A stretch of DNA of 63,686 bases, from the NCBI GenBank assembly GCA_018703155.1, contig JABJGS010000003.1, positions 1 to 63,686 on the forward strand. The letters are read 5' to 3'. Below are positions 58,595 to 63,686 of the stretch, piece after piece (within the stretch, counting starts at the first letter, position 1; the number at the start of each line of letters is the position of its first letter). The translations under genes were made by a program, and so were the position numbers. The stretch is from Francisellaceae bacterium (GTDB lineage Bacteria > Pseudomonadota > Gammaproteobacteria > UBA6186 > Azoamicaceae). The notes under the pieces were generated by a model that saw only the letters and a program-made list of their open reading frames with translations, was not told where the DNA came from and did no database searches.

Positions 58595-59200
58595 GCGTAC
58601 TTAAACAAAAAAATTATCGGTGTTTGTACATTATTACCTATTTATACCGTGAAAAATATATTTTCAAGAATGAAACATTGAGATGTTAGGTATATGAACA
58701 ATAATATTGAGTAGACTCATCGAGGAATGAAATCACGCTTTAATGTATTTAAAGGTTAATTTTCATTAGACATATATCACAGTTACGGTTAGAAGAAATA
58801 TGTTGCCAATGTTTATGGCCATTACCATGATTACTTATGACGACACGCCATCGGAAGGAAATCATGTTAGTAATAACAGAGATGTTATTACCCCTATAAG
58901 AAATTCATCTGCGAACGTCTGCCGCAACAAGATGAGATGAATACATAGTTTTATCTGTAAAAATGCAATCAATATAATTTCTTGTGAACTTCTAATGCAC
59001 ATAGAGTTAATTATAGGACCAAAAACTCTTATTTTTGGGAAATTGGAAACAGCTGAATGGATACAATTTTTTAACAAGTTCAGCGTAAAATACTCCATAA
59101 TTAAAATTTGCATTGTTATTAACTATGTTTTACGAAGCCTTAAAACTAACTGGCATTTAAGATAATTGAGTGGGAGACGCGACAAGGTCATTTCTATCTA
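58595..59200. other. 606-bp intergenic region between convergent genes
   Basis: No credible gene, RNA or terminator was found. An open frame on the minus strand (58862-59113) and its plus-strand counterpart have no family resemblance or ribosome-binding site. The sequence has no long repeat. This may be decayed former coding sequence or simply spacer. Confidence 0.45.
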
Positions 59201-60784
59201 CTATAAGCGCCGCTGCCATGCACTTTTTCTGTGAGGTTTAGCTCTTTCAGCATGCTCGCAATTTTTTGAGCTATCCATTTCAAGACTTAAATCCAAAACC
59301 CAAGTGATACTTTTAGTGCAAGATAATCGATAATTCAAGCTAGACTCTTTATTTTCCCATGGGGTTGGTTCTGATAGCCAAGAACTAGTTCCCAAAGAGT
59401 CCTGCATTGTTAGCAGAGGTTGACCAATGAAACCAATTTCTTTTGCTTGCTGTCGACCATGAATTTTTGGTGATACTAGATTGGCAATTTGGGGGGTAGC
59501 CGTTACTGCAATGGTAAAAATATTGAGTCTCTGTAAATATTCAATAAATAATCCTGCTAAAGAGCCTGTTTCAAAAGGGTGATCATGTGAAGATGTAGTT
59601 TCAAAGGTTGCTCGCTCTTTAAAATCAGCTAATTTAGGAAATTTATGTAACATCCTTTTCATGTCATAACCGACATGTTCTGACTTAAAGCTAATTTGTC
59701 TTTCGTTTAAGATTAAGCTTTGATTTACAACACCTGTAACACATGCGCCTAGAATAACATGATCAATTCTATCGTCAGCACAACTAATTTCTTCAGCAAG
59801 TATTTTAGCATGTACGCGAATAGTTTTATTCCCCCAAATGCCCATATTTGAATACATTTCAGGATCACAGTTGTCTCCATCCCAGTGGCCATCAATGATT
59901 AATGTTGTTCCAGGTAAACATTGAGATAACGCAGCATTGAAGGCAGATCTTGTACTTACAATGACAGGGTTATCATCTTGGTGGCGTAAATAAGTATGAG
60001 GGAGCCCCTCCATAACTTCCAATGCGGCATGAAACTCGCGAGTCTCATGTATATCAATTTTTGCTTTTCTATTGGTTGTAGCAATAGATAATTTGGATTC
60101 TTTTGCCAATTGCATATCATTAGGGTTGATTACATGAATGCGTCGTGTTCCTCTTACCATCCAAGAATTTTGATGTGTTGTAATATTAAAATCAGTATGA
60201 AGTTGTAAATCATGATATAGCCATCGTACTACATCACGCCATTCATCATTACGCTGACCTGGTATAGTGCTGAAGTCAATATTCAATTGGTTACATAATT
60301 CAACAAATTGACGTTTTTGAATTAAAGAAGCAGCATCTAGTATTGGACTGATTTTCGCTTTCTTAAATCGTCCATTAGCAATATCACGTTGACCAAACTT
60401 AAGTTGATTTATTCCTGATTCTGCTTCACATCTAGATAATGCGGTCATAATGTCTTGCATATCAAAATTTATTTCTAGCGTGGCACTATAAAAGTATAAT
60501 GTCATACCACGTTTAATTAAAGTTAAGACTTTGGGTCCACTTTCTGGATTCTTCCCGACTGATTTATCTTCAGTTTCAGGCCTGTCTAAAACTGTAGATA
60601 CATGAGCGTCTCTAAACACAGAGTTTTCTGTTGAAGTATCTTCAAATCTTGGAAGGGCTGCTTTTTCGGTAATAAATAGCGATGTTTTTCGTGTAACTTT
60701 TCTTGTTAATTTTGCGGTCCCTGAAAAGGATGGTTTTTCTATTTGTGGTAAGCCATCTAGGGAATCTTCTTCTGACGATATCAT
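59201..60784 (-). CDS. Candidate clan CD (C80-like) cysteine peptidase, possible effector
   Basis: The 527-residue protein has no signal peptide. Residues 1-280 are an unknown domain. Residues about 290-440 have the caspase-type fold pattern: a hydrophobic strand then Gly-His300 (TLIIDGHWDGD), a helix ending in KILAEEI, then a second hydrophobic strand and Cys348 (HVILGACVTG). The His-strand-helix-strand-Cys order matches clan CD peptidases such as the C80 autoprocessing domains, but no database check was possible. The C-terminus (480-527) has a Trp/Ser-rich and then basic tail. A strong promoter precedes it. Protease activity is inferred. Confidence 0.68.
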   Translation of the reverse strand: MISSEEDSLDGLPQIEKPSFSGTAKLTRKVTRKTSLFITEKAALPRFEDTSTENSVFRDAHVSTVLDRPETEDKSVGKNPESGPKVLTLIKRGMTLYFYSATLEINFDMQDIMTALSRCEAESGINQLKFGQRDIANGRFKKAKISPILDAASLIQKRQFVELCNQLNIDFSTIPGQRNDEWRDVVRWLYHDLQLHTDFNITTHQNSWMVRGTRRIHVINPNDMQLAKESKLSIATTNRKAKIDIHETREFHAALEVMEGLPHTYLRHQDDNPVIVSTRSAFNAALSQCLPGTTLIIDGHWDGDNCDPEMYSNMGIWGNKTIRVHAKILAEEISCADDRIDHVILGACVTGVVNQSLILNERQISFKSEHVGYDMKRMLHKFPKLADFKERATFETTSSHDHPFETGSLAGLFIEYLQRLNIFTIAVTATPQIANLVSPKIHGRQQAKEIGFIGQPLLTMQDSLGTSSWLSEPTPWENKESSLNYRLSCTKSITWVLDLSLEMDSSKNCEHAERAKPHRKSAWQRRL

Positions 60785-60817
60785 CTTTTTGAGCCTAATA
60801 TTTATTATTCGAGCCGT

Positions 60818-60846
60818 ATTATAGGCTTATTATCCATCCAACTCAA
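60818..60846 (-). promoter_or_regulatory. Sigma70-like promoter for the C80-like gene
   Basis: On the minus strand TTGAGT (60846-60841), 17 bases, then a perfect TATAAT (60823-60818), 34 bases before ATG 60784. Confidence 0.65.
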
Positions 60847-61040
60847 GGTGTTTATTGTTGATTATAATCTGGTTTTTGCAATGCTTTTATTGATTTGTAG
60901 TTACAAGAGTATATCTTACTTTTTATATAAGTACTATGATATTGATGTTAACGTCATTTAGGACAGCATGAATTTCACATTATTACATATAATCTGTGCA
61001 TTGGTCCGTTATTGTAGATTAAACAAAGACATTTACCGAA

Positions 61041-63644
61041 TTATGGCCTTGAATATATGAACCCAGGTGGTAACCCATCAGGATCTAAGGGCTCGTTAGT
61101 TATTGTTAGTGGCTGTTCAGTTGGTGTATGATAAATGAAGCGTTCTATTAATGAAATAAGTTCTAAATCGTTAATTTTCTCAGCATAATCAAGAACGGTA
61201 TTTTTTCTGTCATCTAAAGCAAAAATCATGTGAATATTAGAGTTTGTATCAATGTGAGACCTATCTGTATGTTCTAGAATAAGTTTAGCTAAATCAAGAT
61301 GGTTATTACGCACAGCAAGAATCAGAGGGGTTTCATTTTGTATAGATCTTGGGTATAGAAATGCCCCATGATTAATTAATGAGCGTGTTATTTCAATAGA
61401 CCCTTTTTCTGCCGCCATATGTAAAGGTGTGCAATATCCTTCACAAGAAGATAAATCGATTGATGCCAAACCAGACTCAGTATCTAATATAGCATCAACT
61501 ACCCTTATCATGTTCCTAGAACATGCCTCTAAAAGAGGTGGTCCAATTTCATCAAGTTTGGTGTTGATGTTTAAATTAGGGGAAAGGTTTATTAATTTCA
61601 GAGCTAACTTCTCGTTGTCAAAAAATATTAGAAAATGTAGAGGTGTTAGACCTGTATTGTCATTTTGATTAATTATCCCAGAGGTTGCAGTGTTTGTATC
61701 GTGCAACTTATTTAAAATAACTTCAACTAACCTTAACAGCATTCGCTTAGATGCGCTAAGAAGGTGGGTTCCCAATTCTTTATTATCACAAAATCCCAGT
61801 TTAGCTTCATGCATAATAAGTTTTATTGCAAAATCTTCATTTTCCCCAGCTATAGCATAATCTAAAGCGGTTAAATTATTGTCATCGGTCATATTGAGTA
61901 TTTTAATGTTACAATCAAAGGTTTCACTTAAAATGTACTCAGCTAAAATGAAATTTCCAGTGGCACTTGCAAGAACAAGAGGTGTGGTCATATGTTTATT
62001 GTGTATATGTAATTGAGCACCATATTCAATTAATAAGTAGGCTATATCATTAAAACCGTGTTTTGCTGCAAGATGTAATGGAGCAATCATATCTATATCA
62101 AATAAATTAATTGTTTTGATACCAGCTTCTGTATTCAATATAACTTCAACTACATCTAATAAACCTTGTTGTGTTGCATAATGAAGAGGTGTATCTCCAT
62201 TGGCACATAGTGCTAACTTGGCTCCATACTTAATTAACTTAATTGATAAATTAGGTTGATAAAATATAGATGCATTTAGTGATGTTAGATGATTATATTT
62301 ACTATCATCGACATGATTAATTATATCACTATTAAATTCATCGATACTATTTAACATGATTTCAGATAAAACTGATAATTTGTTTGATATTGCAATTGTG
62401 AGTGTGGAAGGAGTATTTGCTGATAATTGTTTGAGTTCTTGATTGAACAAAAAGCTTTTAGCCAGTATGTTATTTTTGGATAATAAATTATTTAATGCTT
62501 TAAGTCCACTTAAGTTTAAGGAGAAATATATTGATAACGCTGACGATTTCCCGACTACTTTGGTTATAATCCTATCAGAAAATTGTGGCATTCCAGGTCT
62601 CATTAAATGTTTGTGGGCTAGAGTGAAATTATTTCCTTCACTTCTTAGATGTTCAATTACTTTTCCAGCATGTCCCGATATTAATTTTTCATTTTTTTCT
62701 TGTTTTGCGAAGGCTGCTGCATCTTGCTTTACTTGAACATTACATACATCTCTCTCGCTTCCTTTTTTCCCTTTATAACCTGCTGCTGCATTCATTGACA
62801 CCACTATGTCATTATTTTTCACAGCCTTGTTTTTTTTAGCACTAACAAGAGCTACTATAATATTTGAATTAGCCCTGAATCTTGATTGTTGTATTGTTGC
62901 TTGCTTAAATTCAAGGTCTATTGCTTCATTTGCGATAATGTCAGTAATTATTGCTTCGCGAGTGTGAGTGCTTAACATTACAGCTTTTGCAAGAGGAAAA
63001 CTTATAGTTTCGGCTCGCTGAAGATAACCTGCCGCCATTTGAGTTATGTCAGAGTCTGCATTTTTGTGATTGCAAATATCAATAACAACATCAATGTGTC
63101 CATGATATAAACATTGGCCCATAAGAATATTTAGTGTGATGGTACTTGTGAAGTCATTCGTAGACATTCTTAACAGAGCGTAATCAATAATACCATTACT
63201 TGTCAAAGTGGAGTTACTTATTAAGTTATGATGTAACGAGTTAAGTGCTTTCTTTGTTCTTTCAATAATATGATCAAAGGAAGATAGCTCTTCAGTACTT
63301 AATTCACCTTGAAGTTTTATCATGCACTTAAGCACTGATGTCATAAATTCAACTCGTATCTCATCTGTGTTTAATATATCTTCACGTGCAAGCAGTTGCT
63401 CAAAAACACTTACATCATTAATATGTCCAAGAATTTGCTCTAGCATCTCTATATTTGCATTTGGGTTTGCAGCTATTCTTCTCATCATATCAGAATTAAG
63501 AGTCTCACTAAGCCCTATAATGCTCCATAATGTTTCCGTGTCAGAAGTATCTACTGCCTGCTCAACAATAAACTCACGCTGTTGAATTAAAGCATCCATA
63601 TTTCTCTTAAGTGCATCGATATTACGAGTAATTCCTCTTGCCAT
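61041..63644 (-). CDS. Large ankyrin-repeat protein
   Basis: The 867-residue protein has no signal peptide. Residues 1-400 are helical with an unrecognised domain, including a Lys/Glu-rich segment. Ankyrin repeats occupy about residues 480-840 (TPLHYATQQG, APLHLAAKHG, TPLVLASATG, TPLHMAAEKG, TPLILAVRNN). The C-terminus is Pro-rich. Translocated ankyrin effectors of intracellular bacteria have this shape, but no secretion signal is proven. It lies at the window edge, where the neighbour upstream is not seen. The start at 63644 cannot be checked against a full promoter region. Confidence 0.78.
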   Translation of the reverse strand: MARGITRNIDALKRNMDALIQQREFIVEQAVDTSDTETLWSIIGLSETLNSDMMRRIAANPNANIEMLEQILGHINDVSVFEQLLAREDILNTDEIRVEFMTSVLKCMIKLQGELSTEELSSFDHIIERTKKALNSLHHNLISNSTLTSNGIIDYALLRMSTNDFTSTITLNILMGQCLYHGHIDVVIDICNHKNADSDITQMAAGYLQRAETISFPLAKAVMLSTHTREAIITDIIANEAIDLEFKQATIQQSRFRANSNIIVALVSAKKNKAVKNNDIVVSMNAAAGYKGKKGSERDVCNVQVKQDAAAFAKQEKNEKLISGHAGKVIEHLRSEGNNFTLAHKHLMRPGMPQFSDRIITKVVGKSSALSIYFSLNLSGLKALNNLLSKNNILAKSFLFNQELKQLSANTPSTLTIAISNKLSVLSEIMLNSIDEFNSDIINHVDDSKYNHLTSLNASIFYQPNLSIKLIKYGAKLALCANGDTPLHYATQQGLLDVVEVILNTEAGIKTINLFDIDMIAPLHLAAKHGFNDIAYLLIEYGAQLHIHNKHMTTPLVLASATGNFILAEYILSETFDCNIKILNMTDDNNLTALDYAIAGENEDFAIKLIMHEAKLGFCDNKELGTHLLSASKRMLLRLVEVILNKLHDTNTATSGIINQNDNTGLTPLHFLIFFDNEKLALKLINLSPNLNINTKLDEIGPPLLEACSRNMIRVVDAILDTESGLASIDLSSCEGYCTPLHMAAEKGSIEITRSLINHGAFLYPRSIQNETPLILAVRNNHLDLAKLILEHTDRSHIDTNSNIHMIFALDDRKNTVLDYAEKINDLELISLIERFIYHTPTEQPLTITNEPLDPDGLPPGFIYSRP

Positions 63645-63686
63645 ATCATCATGTATGCTTTTGTAAAATTCAGAAATCTTCCCAGA

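Noticed and set aside
58862-59113. Minus-strand 83-residue frame in the 606-bp gap
   Set aside because: No ribosome-binding site, no domain and atypical hydrophobic composition of AT-rich non-coding DNA.

Overview
The window is AT-rich and looks like a chromosome segment of a host-associated gammaproteobacterium. The assignment rests on gene content and order. Genes accA-tilS-pyrG-kdsA-eno-ftsB-surE-(yqaA)-nlpD-rpoS-like follow the classical gammaproteobacterial order, and smc-zipA-ligA sits in its usual block. ZipA, SohB and an RpoS-type sigma factor also point to this class. The many large ankyrin proteins, the low G+C and the run of unknown, effector-like proteins suggest an intracellular member, perhaps of the Legionellales (Legionella/Coxiella/Berkiella relatives). 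That last step is inference.

Layout. Positions 1-5105 hold a truncated gene, a secreted proline/valine repeat protein, a small exported ankyrin protein, a two-partner-secretion (TpsB/FhaC-type) outer-membrane transporter with no visible TpsA, and an exported protein of an unrecognised GT-B-like family. Tail to tail with the last lies a 2087-residue protein (5114-11377, minus) with a candidate clan CE (Ulp/YopJ-like) catalytic domain, about 1000 residues of ankyrin repeats, and a C-terminal copy of the same GT-B-like module. Two more ankyrin genes (11885-14195), a homopolymeric G tract and a HEPN-MNT toxin-antitoxin pair complete this accessory region.

Positions 15303-30021 are mostly core: tatD, an AGCS symporter, a leucine-rich-repeat protein, accA, tilS, pyrG, kdsA, an NSS-family symporter, an L,D-transpeptidase, eno, ftsB, then a surE-yqaA-nlpD-rpoS run. 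Two unknown proteins (one with coiled-coil repeats), tRNA-Arg(CCU), a type IV pilin, queH and sohB follow. A complete system I cytochrome c maturation operon occupies 36265-43085 (ccmA, B, C, D, E, F, two thioredoxin-like genes where ccmG is expected, ccmH, ccmI). The 46-residue ccmD is easily missed.

Positions 43342-50427 mix small unknown genes with a methyltransferase, a FabH-like ketosynthase, a stand-alone SufT-like protein and an EI24/CysZ-type membrane protein. Positions 50604-57786 carry smc, zipA, ligA, tdk and a SugE/Gdx-type SMR exporter. The window closes with three more candidate host-interaction proteins: a small acidic protein with a faint CheD/CNF-like Cys-His pattern, a 527-residue protein with a clan CD (C80-like) His/Cys pattern, and an 867-residue ankyrin protein.

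The most promising novelty is the GT-B-like module with the DPFVGxTGDQS motif. It occurs both as a signal-peptide-bearing protein and as the C-terminal domain of a giant clan CE-ankyrin protein in the adjacent convergent gene.
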